Positions 1-6,139 of a stretch of DNA of 11,417 nt are shown one piece after another. A program made the translations under genes and the position numbers. The notes below the pieces were generated by a model. The model was given only the letters and a program-made list of their open reading frames with translations. It was not told where the DNA came from and ran no database searches. This stretch comes from WACF01 sp040880205. GTDB lineage: Bacteria > Pseudomonadota > Gammaproteobacteria > Pseudomonadales > Cellvibrionaceae. Where the stretch lies: NCBI GenBank assembly GCA_040880205.1, contig JBBDIU010000153.1, positions 1 through 11,417 on the forward strand, in the 5' to 3' direction. Every line of letters starts with the position of its first letter. Within the stretch, counting starts at the first letter, position 1.

Positions 1-108
1 ACAGGGATGTATTCACCGCGTTTTCGAAACACTGAACCGGACACCAAACGGGCTGCCCGCACAGCACCCGAAACCAACGCCAGCTCAACAAATCCAAAAA
101 CACACGTA
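1..108. repeat. Right end of an intergenic repeat element, cut by the window edge
   Basis: No gene is seen here. Positions 1-50 align with 3863-3913: both begin ACAGGGA(T/C)GTATT, share the palindrome TTTCGAAA at the same spacing and end in CCAAACGGG, with diverged bases between. This looks like the distal end of another member of the repeat family described at 3685-3910; the rest lies outside the window. The first ten bases, ACAGGGATGT, match the core of the CsrA SELEX consensus. On the minus strand a 4-bp stem at 49-59 is followed by three T's and might weakly terminate coq7. I see no strong terminator in the rest of the stretch. Confidence 0.6.
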
Positions 109-777
109 CTACAACCGATAACTAATCGTAGTCATCACCTTCGAAATCCCCGTCATCATCAGCTTAATCACGGTGGGGAATTCCGTGCCGCCTGCCTGTA
201 AGGCATTATGGCCGTGTTTGCGTTCGTCGATTAGCATTTGTTCTACGATGGCGCGGCTCTTTCCATCGGCCGTGGGCAGGCTGCGCAGATGGCCCTCCAG
301 GTGGTAGCACACCTGATCTTCGGTTGCGGCCACGAAACCCAGGCTGATTTTGTCGCTAATCAAACCGGCGCCGGCGCCCAGGCCGAATGAAAGACCGTAC
401 CACAGGGGATTGAGAATACTTGGCCCACTGTGCAATTGCGCCAGCCGTTCTTCACACCACAGCAAGTGGTCCACTTCCTCCTGCGCCGCTAATTCCATTT
501 CCGCGCGCACCCCGGGCAGGGCGGCTGTCATCGATTGCCCCTGATACAGTGCTTGGGCGCAGACTTCGCCGCTGTGATTGACCCGCATCAAGCCGGCGGC
601 ATGGCGTCGTTCGCCGTCTTCGAGCGTTGCGTCTTCCACCGGTTGGGCCGGAGAGGGGCGCAAGGCTGTACTTTGAGTGCCGGCCACCGTGCGCAAGGCG
701 TGGTCGCCCCGTATGAGCATGCGGTCGATCCAGCTCAGTTGGCGTAATGGTTGGGTTTGGGCGGGGATTTTACTCAT
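109..777 (-). CDS. coq7: Coq7-type demethoxyubiquinone hydroxylase
   Basis: This 222-residue protein is predicted to add the C6 hydroxyl in ubiquinone synthesis (2-polyprenyl-3-methyl-6-methoxy-1,4-benzoquinone monooxygenase), acting at the inner membrane as a carboxylate-bridged diiron enzyme. The ferritin-like ligands are visible: Glu71 in RVNHSGE, the ExxH pair Glu101/His104, Glu153 in ATEDQ, and a second ExxH, Glu185/His188. The hydrophobic, glycine-rich stretch at about 127-150 fits the membrane-facing helices of the family. Length is normal for bacterial Coq7. The ATG start at 777 gives the expected N-terminus, although no strong ribosome binding site precedes it. The gene is divergent from the hydrolase gene. 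Coq7 replaces the flavoenzyme UbiF used by enterobacteria, which points to aerobic or facultative respiration with ubiquinone. Confidence 0.95.
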   Translation of the reverse strand: MSKIPAQTQPLRQLSWIDRMLIRGDHALRTVAGTQSTALRPSPAQPVEDATLEDGERRHAAGLMRVNHSGEVCAQALYQGQSMTAALPGVRAEMELAAQEEVDHLLWCEERLAQLHSGPSILNPLWYGLSFGLGAGAGLISDKISLGFVAATEDQVCYHLEGHLRSLPTADGKSRAIVEQMLIDERKHGHNALQAGGTEFPTVIKLMMTGISKVMTTISYRL

Positions 778-853
778 AGTGCTATTCTAAGGGAAAATGC
801 AGCGCTTACCCAGTGTCGGTGATCCGGCATCCAGTGAAAAGGCAGATAGTCGT
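778..853. promoter_or_regulatory. Divergent intergenic region, coq7 / hydrolase gene
   Basis: This 76-base gap must carry the start signals for two divergent transcription units. The segment CTATTCTAAG at 782-791 reads as TATTCT on plus and TAGAAT on minus, so it could give overlapping -10 elements, but I find no well-spaced -35 hexamer for either direction. An ATG at 797 in frame with the hydrolase has AAGGGA only two bases upstream, too close for a normal start. AAAAGG at 838-842 is better placed for the ATG at 854. Promoter assignment is weak. Confidence 0.3.
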
Positions 854-1804
854 ATGGAATTTCCCGTCTACCAGGATCTAGGATTTGGTATTACCCGAAT
901 TGATACCGGTTTGGGCCGGCCCGGTTTGGCGGCCTGCTATTTAATGGAACACAAAGGTCGCTTGGCGGTGATTGAAACAGGCACCGGCCAAACGGTGCCG
1001 CGTGTACTCACTTTGATTGGCGAGCGGGGTTACCAACCTGCCGATGTAGACTACGTGATTGTCACTCACGTCCACCTGGATCACGCGGGCGGCGCGGGCG
1101 GTTTGATGGCGGCGCTGCCCCGTGCCAAACTCATTGTCCATCCGCGCGGTGCGCGGCACATGGCCGATCCGAGCAAGCTCCAAGCCGGCACCATTGCTGT
1201 TTACGGGGAGGAGGAATTCCACCGGCAATACGGGGAACTCCAGCCGATTCCCGACGAGCGCATGGTGATAGCCGAAGATAATTTCAGCCTCGCCCTTGCC
1301 GACCGGACCTTACGGTTTATCGACACGCCGGGCCATGCCAAACACCACTTCTGCGTTTACGATGAACTCAGTCGCGGTATATTTACTGGCGATACCCTGG
1401 GAATTGTCTATGCCGAACTCTGTGCGGGGCACGATTCCTTCGTGCTACCTTCGACCACGCCGGTACAATTCGATCCGGACGCATTGAAGCTTTCCATTGA
1501 TCGCCTGCTTGGCTTCGAACCGGAACGGTTTTTCCTGACGCATTACGGTATGGTTGCCGCGACCAACTCCCACGCCGAACAACTCAAGCAGCAGATTGAC
1601 GACTACGTAAAAATTGCGTTGCGTCATAAAAATGATGGAAGCCAGCGGCAAAACAAAATCGCTGAGGCCCTGCTCGACTACACTTTGCAGGCATTGCGTG
1701 CGCACGGTTCTCCTTTGCCGGAGACCAGGCAGCGAGAACTGCTGGCCACGGATATGGCCCTAAATTCACAGGGCTTGGAAGTTTGGCTGCAAAAGTCCGC
1801 GTAA
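854..1804 (+). CDS. Metallo-beta-lactamase-fold hydrolase
   Basis: The 316-residue product has the full MBL metal site: HxHxDH as His72, His74, Asp76 and His77 in THVHLDHAGG, His161 in DTPGHAKHH, Asp180 in FTGDT, and His230 in LTHYG. These would bind two zinc or iron ions and activate water. The substrate is unknown; the layout resembles glyoxalase II-like and other small thioester or lactone hydrolases rather than RNase J or antibiotic lactamases. There is no signal peptide, so it should be cytoplasmic. Residues after about 235 form a helical extension outside the core fold. I chose ATG 854 over ATG 797 because the earlier start lacks a usable ribosome binding site and MEFPVYQDLG begins the conserved region. 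The ATPase gene follows after 45 bases, suggesting an operon. Confidence 0.85.
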   Translation: MEFPVYQDLGFGITRIDTGLGRPGLAACYLMEHKGRLAVIETGTGQTVPRVLTLIGERGYQPADVDYVIVTHVHLDHAGGAGGLMAALPRAKLIVHPRGARHMADPSKLQAGTIAVYGEEEFHRQYGELQPIPDERMVIAEDNFSLALADRTLRFIDTPGHAKHHFCVYDELSRGIFTGDTLGIVYAELCAGHDSFVLPSTTPVQFDPDALKLSIDRLLGFEPERFFLTHYGMVAATNSHAEQLKQQIDDYVKIALRHKNDGSQRQNKIAEALLDYTLQALRAHGSPLPETRQRELLATDMALNSQGLEVWLQKSA

Positions 1805-1820
1805 GCAATTTTGAAACGCC

Positions 1821-1848
1821 GGGAACAATAAAAAGCTGGGAACAATAA
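1821..1848 (+). repeat. Tandem duplication covering the ribosome binding site of the ATPase gene
   Basis: The 11-mer GGGAACAATAA occurs at 1821-1831 and again at 1838-1848, a 17-base period. The second copy places GGGA about eight bases before the ATG at 1850 and is the likely Shine-Dalgarno site. The first copy is an upstream duplicate that may act as a standby site or may be a replication-slippage relic. Confidence 0.6.
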
Positions 1849-1849
1849 G

Positions 1850-3334
1850 ATGAAAGATTCACATGACATGGGGCTGCTGCTCGATTCCCGCGTGCCGCTC
1901 ATCGTTATCGAAACCTATGATGAAAAGCGCGCACTGGATCTGCTGCTGCGCGTGGCCAACCAGCGCAAGAAAGGTATTTTCCGTTGGTCGGTTACCGACG
2001 GCTTGGCTCGATTGAGTTTCGGGCCGCAGGTAGTGGCCGTTGCCGATTATACGGATCCCAAGGAAATCCTCGAGCACATCAAGCAGACAGTGACACCGGG
2101 CATTTACGTGCTCTGCGATTTTCATCATTACCTTGAGGGCGAGCCGCGGCGTCTGCGTCTGATCAAGGATATTGCCCAACTTCATTACAGCGTGCCCAAC
2201 ACCTTGGTTTTTCTGAGCCACCAGTTTTCCCTTCCCTCCGAGATATCCCGCTACAGTGCCGTGTTGCAACTGGCCTTGCCCAGCGATGAGGAAATTACGG
2301 CTATTATCCGCGAGGAGGCCAAGCAATGGGCTGAAGGGAAGCCCGGTGAGCGGGTCAAGACGGACTCGGACACCTTGAGGAAATTGGTTGCCAATTTAAA
2401 AGGCCTGAGCCATTCGGAGGTTCGCCGCCTGGCGCGCGGGGCGATTATCGACGATGGAGCTATTACGGAAGATGATATTCCGGCGGTGAACAAGGCAAAA
2501 TTTGAATTGATGGATATGGAGGGCGTGCTCAGTTTTGAATACAACACCGCAAAATTTTCCAACGTCGGCGGGCTCAATCGCTTGAAAACATGGCTCAACG
2601 AACGCCACGATATTTTTTGTGACAGCGCCGCAGATTTCAAGGACGTGCCCAAGGGCATAATGCTGACCGGTGTGCAGGGCGGGGGCAAGAGTTTGGCGGC
2701 TAAAAGTATCGCCGGTCTGTGGGGACTACCGTTATTGCGCTTGGACTTTGCGGCCCTGTACAACAAATTCTTCGGCGAAACCGAACGCAACTTGCGCGAA
2801 GCGCTCAAGTTGGCGGAGCTCATGGCCCCGTGCGTCTTGTGGCTGGACGAAATCGAAAAGGGCTTGTCTTCCGACCAACACGATAGTGGTACATCGAAGC
2901 GCGTATTGGGCAGCTTGCTGACCTGGATGGCGGAGCGCAAGGCGCGGGTGTTCATGGTGGCCACCAGTAACGATATCACCGCCCTGCCTCCCGAATTGGT
3001 CCGCAAGGGTCGCTTGGATGAAATTTTCTTTGTGGATTTGCCCGATAAGCCAACCCGTGCCGAGATTTTTTCCATTCATCTCAACAAGCGCGATCTGGCC
3101 GCACAGAACTTTGATTTGGATTTGTTGGCGGATCAGGCCGAAGGGTTTTCCGGTGCGGAAATTGAGCAGGCGATCGTTGCTGCCATCTACAGTGCCGCGG
3201 CCCGCAAAACCGATGTCAGCGAGCAACATATTGTCGATGAAATTCGCAACACCTCACCGCTGTCCGTGGTCATGGCGGAAAAGATAAGCGCCTTGCGCAA
3301 TTGGGCGCGGGAACGCGCGGTGAGTGCCGGTTAG
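1850..3334 (+). CDS. Ycf46-like AAA+ family ATPase
   Basis: This 494-residue protein matches the Ycf46 type of AAA+ ATPase found in cyanobacteria, some plastids and scattered proteobacteria. Residues 1-200 form the family's N-terminal region (VPLIVIETYDEKRALDLL, then YVLCDFHHYL), resembling a degenerate P-loop domain. The active AAA module starts near FSNVGGLNRLK. Walker A is G274-VQGGGK-S281, Walker B ends in Asp333-Glu334 (VLWLDEIEKG), sensor 1 is in VATSND, and RKGRLDEIF near 384-392 supplies the likely arginine finger. A helical lid follows. It should be soluble and oligomeric. The precise role is not settled; in cyanobacteria Ycf46 has been linked to photosynthesis and CO2 use, which need not apply here. 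It probably shares a transcript with the hydrolase upstream. Length and start agree with the family. Confidence 0.92.
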   Translation: MKDSHDMGLLLDSRVPLIVIETYDEKRALDLLLRVANQRKKGIFRWSVTDGLARLSFGPQVVAVADYTDPKEILEHIKQTVTPGIYVLCDFHHYLEGEPRRLRLIKDIAQLHYSVPNTLVFLSHQFSLPSEISRYSAVLQLALPSDEEITAIIREEAKQWAEGKPGERVKTDSDTLRKLVANLKGLSHSEVRRLARGAIIDDGAITEDDIPAVNKAKFELMDMEGVLSFEYNTAKFSNVGGLNRLKTWLNERHDIFCDSAADFKDVPKGIMLTGVQGGGKSLAAKSIAGLWGLPLLRLDFAALYNKFFGETERNLREALKLAELMAPCVLWLDEIEKGLSSDQHDSGTSKRVLGSLLTWMAERKARVFMVATSNDITALPPELVRKGRLDEIFFVDLPDKPTRAEIFSIHLNKRDLAAQNFDLDLLADQAEGFSGAEIEQAIVAAIYSAAARKTDVSEQHIVDEIRNTSPLSVVMAEKISALRNWARERAVSAG

Positions 3335-3354
3335 GCACTAGTAAATACGGGAGA

Positions 3355-3377
3355 CCTCCCGAGCTTTGCTGGGGAGG
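3355..3377. terminator. Possible degenerate terminator hairpin after the ATPase gene
   Basis: CCTCCC at 3355-3360 pairs with GGGAGG at 3372-3377, and inside it AGC pairs with GCT across a TTT loop. It shares GCTTTGCTGGGG with the purD terminator at 4745-4761, but no T-run follows on plus and no clear one on minus, so activity is doubtful. Confidence 0.35.
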
Positions 3378-3384
3378 CATTCAA

Positions 3385-3406
3385 AGTTTGACAGTTGCGG
3401 AGTAGG
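3385..3406 (+). promoter_or_regulatory. Conserved TTGACA block upstream of repeat A
   Basis: AGTTTGACA(G/A)TTGC followed by GGAGTAGG occurs at 3385-3406 and again at 4542-4564, at almost the same distance (about 28 bases) before the repeated core in both places, while the bases between have diverged. TTGACA (3388-3393 and 4545-4550) is a perfect -35 hexamer, but no good -10 lies 16-19 bases on in either copy. It may be a promoter remnant or simply the outer edge of the repeat. Confidence 0.35.
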
Positions 3407-3434
3407 TTAAGTTACGGTCTGGTGAGGGCGGACT

Positions 3435-3623
3435 TGTGTGCCGGGCCAGAAGTCCGGTATTTACTGCTGTGACAAATCGGCAGGAAAGCCGATTTGCACA
3501 GCGGAACTGCCCGCAGGGCGAGCCACAGGGAAGTGGCGAGTGACTCGCCGTGAACCCGTCCCTGGGGGCTCGTCGCCAACGTCCCTGTTGTCGACGGTCA
3601 CATCAGCAAACACCGGACTCCTG
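3435..3623 (+). repeat. Multi-hairpin repeat element, copy A (full length)
   Basis: Positions 3435-3555 match 4594-4714 with about five substitutions. The main hairpin has arms 3466-3481 and 3488-3502 (one bulged A) around the loop AGGAAA. Then come GCCC/GGGC (3509-3519, loop GCA) and GCCAC/GTGGC (3522-3537, loop AGGGAA). Two hairpins in the opposite sense follow, with loop GTCCCT at 3558-3563 and 3581-3586, the last with an outer CGTCG/CGACG stem. Imperfect inverted ends (14 of 16 pairs), 3447-3462 and 3608-3623, bound a 177-bp unit. No protein is encoded. The copies could be parts of a structured RNA or a REP/MITE-like DNA repeat. Confidence 0.75.
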
Positions 3624-3684
3624 TCTTCCCGTTAGGTGGCAAGCTCAAGAAAGAAATAACCGAAGGTGGGCAAGCCGCGGTGGA

Positions 3685-3910
3685 GTTTGGCACTACGCAC
3701 GGCATTTCGACTAATCGGCAGGAAAGCCGATTTGCACAGCGAAGCTGCCTGAAGGGCGAGTCACAGGGATGTGACGAGTGAAACCCTCGATTCAGGGAAG
3801 GCGTGCTTTTGCTCCTGCAAAGCGTGCATTTCCGCCGTCCATGGCGGTCAAGCGAGGGAGCTACAGGGACGTATTTATGCGGTTTCGAAATGCTGTGCGT
3901 AGTGCCAAAC
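3685..3910 (+). repeat. MITE-like multi-hairpin element B with 26-bp inverted ends
   Basis: The ends 3685-3710 and 3885-3910 are inverted repeats with 25 of 26 positions matching (left end begins GTTTGGCACTACGCAC). Inside, 3713-3780 is a diverged copy of the core of elements A and C: AATCGGC/GCCGATT around AGGAAA, then GTCAC/GTGAC around AGGGAT (3760-3775). Further hairpins are CCCT/AGGG (3784-3797), GCTTTTGC/GCAAAGC around TCCT (about 3805-3823), CCGCC/GGCGG around GTCCAT (3832-3847) and TAC/GTA around AGGGAC (3862-3873). There is no transposase and no obvious target-site duplication. The right end resembles the sequence at 1-50. Confidence 0.8.
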
Positions 3911-3939
3911 GGGATGAGGGCACTGGTTTGGATTCGTTA

Positions 3940-4440
3940 TTACTTTATTTCGCTGGTGCGGATCACTGCTTCCGGGTGGTGCCGACGAACGATGTCCTGC
4001 ACGCGTTCCGCTTCTTGGTGATTGATGGTATCCACGATGATCAATACCTGACCCTGGTCAATGGCTTCCTGATATTCCTCGATCTTTGTGTTGGGAATGC
4101 TGACACCAACCAGGGTGCTCGCCCAAACACCGAAGCCGGCCCCGGCGACCGCGCCGCCGATAATTGCGCCGCCGCCCAGCGCCAAGCCGGCGGGCGGAAA
4201 TGCCACAAATAACAATCCGGCCAGGGCTCCGACGGAGCCGCCGGTTGCGGCTCCCCGTTTCGCCGCGTTGACCAGATCGGAACCGTGACGCAGATCGGCT
4301 TCGGGTACGTCCTCCAGCGGAACACTGTGGTTGGCGACCACATTGAGCTTTTCATCGGGATAACCCGCTTCGCGCAAGTCGGCAATAATCATTTTTGCCT
4401 TGTCGATATCGGGTGCGAGAAAACAAAGCTGATGTGTCAT
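3940..4440 (-). CDS. DUF1269-like glycine-rich protein of unknown function
   Basis: The 166-residue product has three parts. Residues 1-60 form an alpha/beta segment that starts as a beta strand (HQLCFLAP) and contains DKAKMIIADLREAGY, as in small ACT-like or ferredoxin-like folds. Residues 63-115 are glycine- and alanine-rich and hydrophobic (glycine-zipper type) and could insert into or associate with a membrane. Residues 118-166 form a second alpha/beta segment (QVLIIVDTI). This resembles DUF1269 and related stress-associated hypothetical proteins; no reaction can be assigned. The ATG at 4440 is preceded by GAGGA seven bases upstream, a good ribosome binding site. It stands alone, lies between two repeat elements, and faces the ATPase gene tail to tail. 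The family name is a pattern-based guess; the gene itself is convincing. Confidence 0.82.
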   Translation of the reverse strand: MTHQLCFLAPDIDKAKMIIADLREAGYPDEKLNVVANHSVPLEDVPEADLRHGSDLVNAAKRGAATGGSVGALAGLLFVAFPPAGLALGGGAIIGGAVAGAGFGVWASTLVGVSIPNTKIEEYQEAIDQGQVLIIVDTINHQEAERVQDIVRRHHPEAVIRTSEIK

Positions 4441-4739
4441 ATGTTAATCCTCGCGTTAAACAAATGGGATGTTGATGACAACGCAAGGAATATGCCGAAC
4501 AGATTCGTGCACGGCGTCTGGAGTTGCAAGATTCCGGGCAGAGTTTGACAATTGCTGGAGTAGGATGCAGCTAGAATCGTCGAGGATTGAAGGTGTGTGC
4601 CAGGCCAGAAGTCCGGTATTTACTGCTGTGACAAATCGGCAGGAAAGCCGATTTGCACAGCGGAGCTGCCTGCAAGGCGAGCCACAGGGAAGTGGCGAGT
4701 GACTCGCCGTTAACGCCGCTTTGAGCGGCTCACAGAATG
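4441..4739. other. Intergenic region between purD and the DUF1269-like gene
   Basis: No gene is supported here. Next to 4440 lies the leader of the minus-strand DUF1269-like gene, with its GAGGA site at about 4448-4452; I see no convincing promoter for it. The conserved TTGACA block recurs at 4542-4564, then repeat copy C at 4594-4714. A 6-bp hairpin, GCCGCT/AGCGGC with a TTG loop, is at 4715-4729. Confidence 0.6.
4594..4714 (+). repeat. Multi-hairpin repeat element, copy C (right end missing)
   Basis: This copy aligns with 3435-3555 at a constant offset of 1159 with substitutions at about five positions. Two of these, at 4671 (C to T) and 4675 (G to A), form one stem pair of the GCCT/AGGC hairpin, so the pairing is kept. 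The 17-bp main hairpin with loop AGGAAA (4623-4663) and the GCCAC/GTGGC hairpin with loop AGGGAA (4681-4696) are identical to copy A. Similarity stops at about 4714: the opposite-sense hairpins and the right inverted end of copy A are absent, so this copy is truncated or ends where the element's conserved core ends. Confidence 0.78.
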
Positions 4740-4761
4740 AAAAACCCCGGCTTTGCTGGGG
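4740..4761 (-). terminator. Intrinsic terminator of the purH-purD unit
   Basis: Read on minus, CCCCAGC pairs with GCCGGGG (one G-T pair) across an AAA loop (stem 4745-4761), followed by five T's (4744-4740). It lies about 50 bases beyond the purD stop codon, as expected for a Rho-independent terminator of the minus-strand operon. Confidence 0.8.
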
Positions 4762-4810
4762 GGCTGGTTGCTCTGCCTGACCTGAGGGATTAAGGGCTTG
4801 GGACAAGTGT

Positions 4811-6094
4811 TCAGGATTCCCGGGCGATAGCCCGGTGCGCAATATCGTCGCGCTTGCAGGCGTTCTTCCAACTGATTTTGTTCGCCAGCCGATACGCGCG
4901 TTGTTGTGCTTCGGTGATCGTGGCTGCAAGTGCCGTGGCGCAGAGTACGCGACCGCCGTTGGTGACAATGCCGCGCTCGGTTTGGCGGGTCCCGGCGTGA
5001 AACACTTTTTCGCCGGAAATTTCTCGCTCTGGCAAACCAGTAATCAGGTCGCCTTTGGCGTAATCGCCGGGGTAGCCTCCTGCCGCCAACACAACGCCGA
5101 CTGCCGGGCGCGGGTCCCAATCGGATGTCATTTCATCCAGTTCTCCGTTGACCGCCGCTTCGCAGATTTCCACCAGGTCCGAGCGCAAACGCATCAATAT
5201 AACCTGCGTTTCCGGATCGCCGAGTCGACAATTGTATTCGATGACCTTGGGGGCGCCATCGGGGGAAATCATCAAGCCGGCGTACAAAAAGCCCGTGAAG
5301 GGATTGCCTTCCGCCTGCATGCCTTTGACGGTGGGTAGGATAACTTCGTTCATCACCCGGTCGTAGACTTCATCACTTACCACCGGCGCGGGTGAATAAG
5401 CACCCATACCGCCGGTGTTTAGGCCGGTGTCGTTGTTGCCGATGCGTTTATGGTCCTGACTGGTGGCCATGGGCAAAATGTTTTCACCGTCCGCCACGAC
5501 AATAAAGCTGGCTTCCTCGCCGCGCAGAAATTCCTCGATTACTACACGACAACCTGCTTCTCCAAACGCGTTACCGGACAGCATATCTTCCACGGCATCT
5601 TTCGCGTCGGCCACTGTCTCGGCGACGATCACGCCCTTGCCCGCCGCGAGACCATCGGCCTTGACCACAATAGGCGCACCTTTTTCATCAATGTAGGCTA
5701 GCGCCGCCGAGGGGTCGGTAAAACTTTGGTAGGCAGCGGTGGGAATATTGTGACGAGCCAGGAAATCCTTGGTGAATGCCTTGGAGCCTTCCAGTTGCGC
5801 GGCGTTTTTGCTGGGGCCGAAGCAGGGCAGGTTGTGCGCACGGAAGTAATCGCAAATGCCAGCCACCAGGGGCGCTTCCGGTCCGACAATGGTCAGGCCG
5901 ATGCGATTGGCAGTGGCGAATTCGGCCAATGCTGCAAAATCCATAACATCGATGTCGACATTGTGCAGTTTATTGTCGAGGGCGGTACCGGCGTTGCCGG
6001 GAGCCACGTATACTTTGTCGACCCGATTACTTTGGGCGCACTTCCAGGCCAGCGCGTGTTCACGTCCGCCACCCCCGACTATCATTATGTCCAT
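4811..6094 (-). CDS. purD: Phosphoribosylamine-glycine ligase (GAR synthetase)
   Basis: This 427-residue enzyme joins glycine to 5-phosphoribosylamine using ATP, step 2 of purine synthesis, in the cytoplasm. The order of motifs is standard: N-terminal GGGGREHALAWK (7-18), VGPEAPLVAG (70-79), GSKAFTKDFLARHNIPTA (103-120), ATP-grasp KADGLAAGKG (145-154), DHKRIGNNDTGLNTGGMGAY (214-233) and EYNCRLGDPETQ (286-297). It ends in a normal C-terminal domain and is within two residues of the E. coli length. I chose ATG 6094 (MDIMIVGGGG), which aligns with the family start MKVLVIG; a longer in-frame start at 6136 adds 14 unconserved residues. ATG 6085 (MIVGGGG) is a second possibility. The gene follows purH by 45 bases and is almost certainly cotranscribed with it. 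A short overlapping leader frame is described separately. Confidence 0.95.
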   Translation of the reverse strand: MDIMIVGGGGREHALAWKCAQSNRVDKVYVAPGNAGTALDNKLHNVDIDVMDFAALAEFATANRIGLTIVGPEAPLVAGICDYFRAHNLPCFGPSKNAAQLEGSKAFTKDFLARHNIPTAAYQSFTDPSAALAYIDEKGAPIVVKADGLAAGKGVIVAETVADAKDAVEDMLSGNAFGEAGCRVVIEEFLRGEEASFIVVADGENILPMATSQDHKRIGNNDTGLNTGGMGAYSPAPVVSDEVYDRVMNEVILPTVKGMQAEGNPFTGFLYAGLMISPDGAPKVIEYNCRLGDPETQVILMRLRSDLVEICEAAVNGELDEMTSDWDPRPAVGVVLAAGGYPGDYAKGDLITGLPEREISGEKVFHAGTRQTERGIVTNGGRVLCATALAATITEAQQRAYRLANKISWKNACKRDDIAHRAIARES

Positions 6095-6108
6095 TGCATT
6101 ATGTCCAT
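6083..6108 (-). other. Duplicated purD start with a seven-codon overlapping leader frame
   Basis: ATGGACATAATG occurs twice on minus, at 6108-6097 and 6094-6083, a 14-base duplication. The upstream copy opens an out-of-frame reading of seven codons (M-D-I-M-Q-W-T). Its stop overlaps the ATG at 6085 as TAATG, the arrangement used for reinitiation. It could couple purD translation to a leader, or be an accidental slippage product. That the frame exists is certain; its use is not. Confidence 0.45.
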
Positions 6109-6139
6109 CATAAATAATCCCGAAACGCCCGATCAATCA

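Larger units (their letters stand above)
3335..3939. other. Gene-free convergent intergenic region packed with structured repeats
   Basis: This 605-base stretch lies between the 3' ends of the ATPase gene (plus) and the DUF1269-like gene (minus). No reading frame in it looks like a protein. It holds a possible terminator hairpin (3355-3377), a conserved AGTTTGACA block (3385-3406), repeat element A (3435-3623), a spacer, and element B with long inverted ends (3685-3910). A final hairpin with arms AGTGCC 3901-3906 and GGCACT 3919-3924 sits just past the stop of the minus-strand gene but lacks a T-run. Confidence 0.75.

Noticed and set aside
2251..3075. Minus-strand open frame of 274 codons opposite the AAA+ ATPase gene
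   Set aside because: It is the antisense shadow of the Walker A and B region, with serine/arginine-rich composition and no motif.
3388..3420. Complete sigma-70 promoter for a small RNA
   Set aside because: TTGACA is perfect in both copies, but the best -10 candidates lie 19 bases (TACGGT, copy A) and 21 bases (TAGAAT, copy C) away, so I kept it only as a conserved block.
3438..3635. 65-codon open frame across repeat element A
   Set aside because: It crosses stems and loops of the repeat, and the homologous copies at 3713-3780 and 4594-4714 do not keep the frame in a protein-like way.
3435..3910. CRISPR-like array
   Set aside because: The repeats are neither evenly spaced nor of one length, there are no unique spacers of constant size, and no cas gene is near.
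3778..4212. 144-codon plus-strand frame
   Set aside because: It starts inside repeat element B and then runs antisense to the DUF1269-like gene, with no ribosome binding site or family resemblance.
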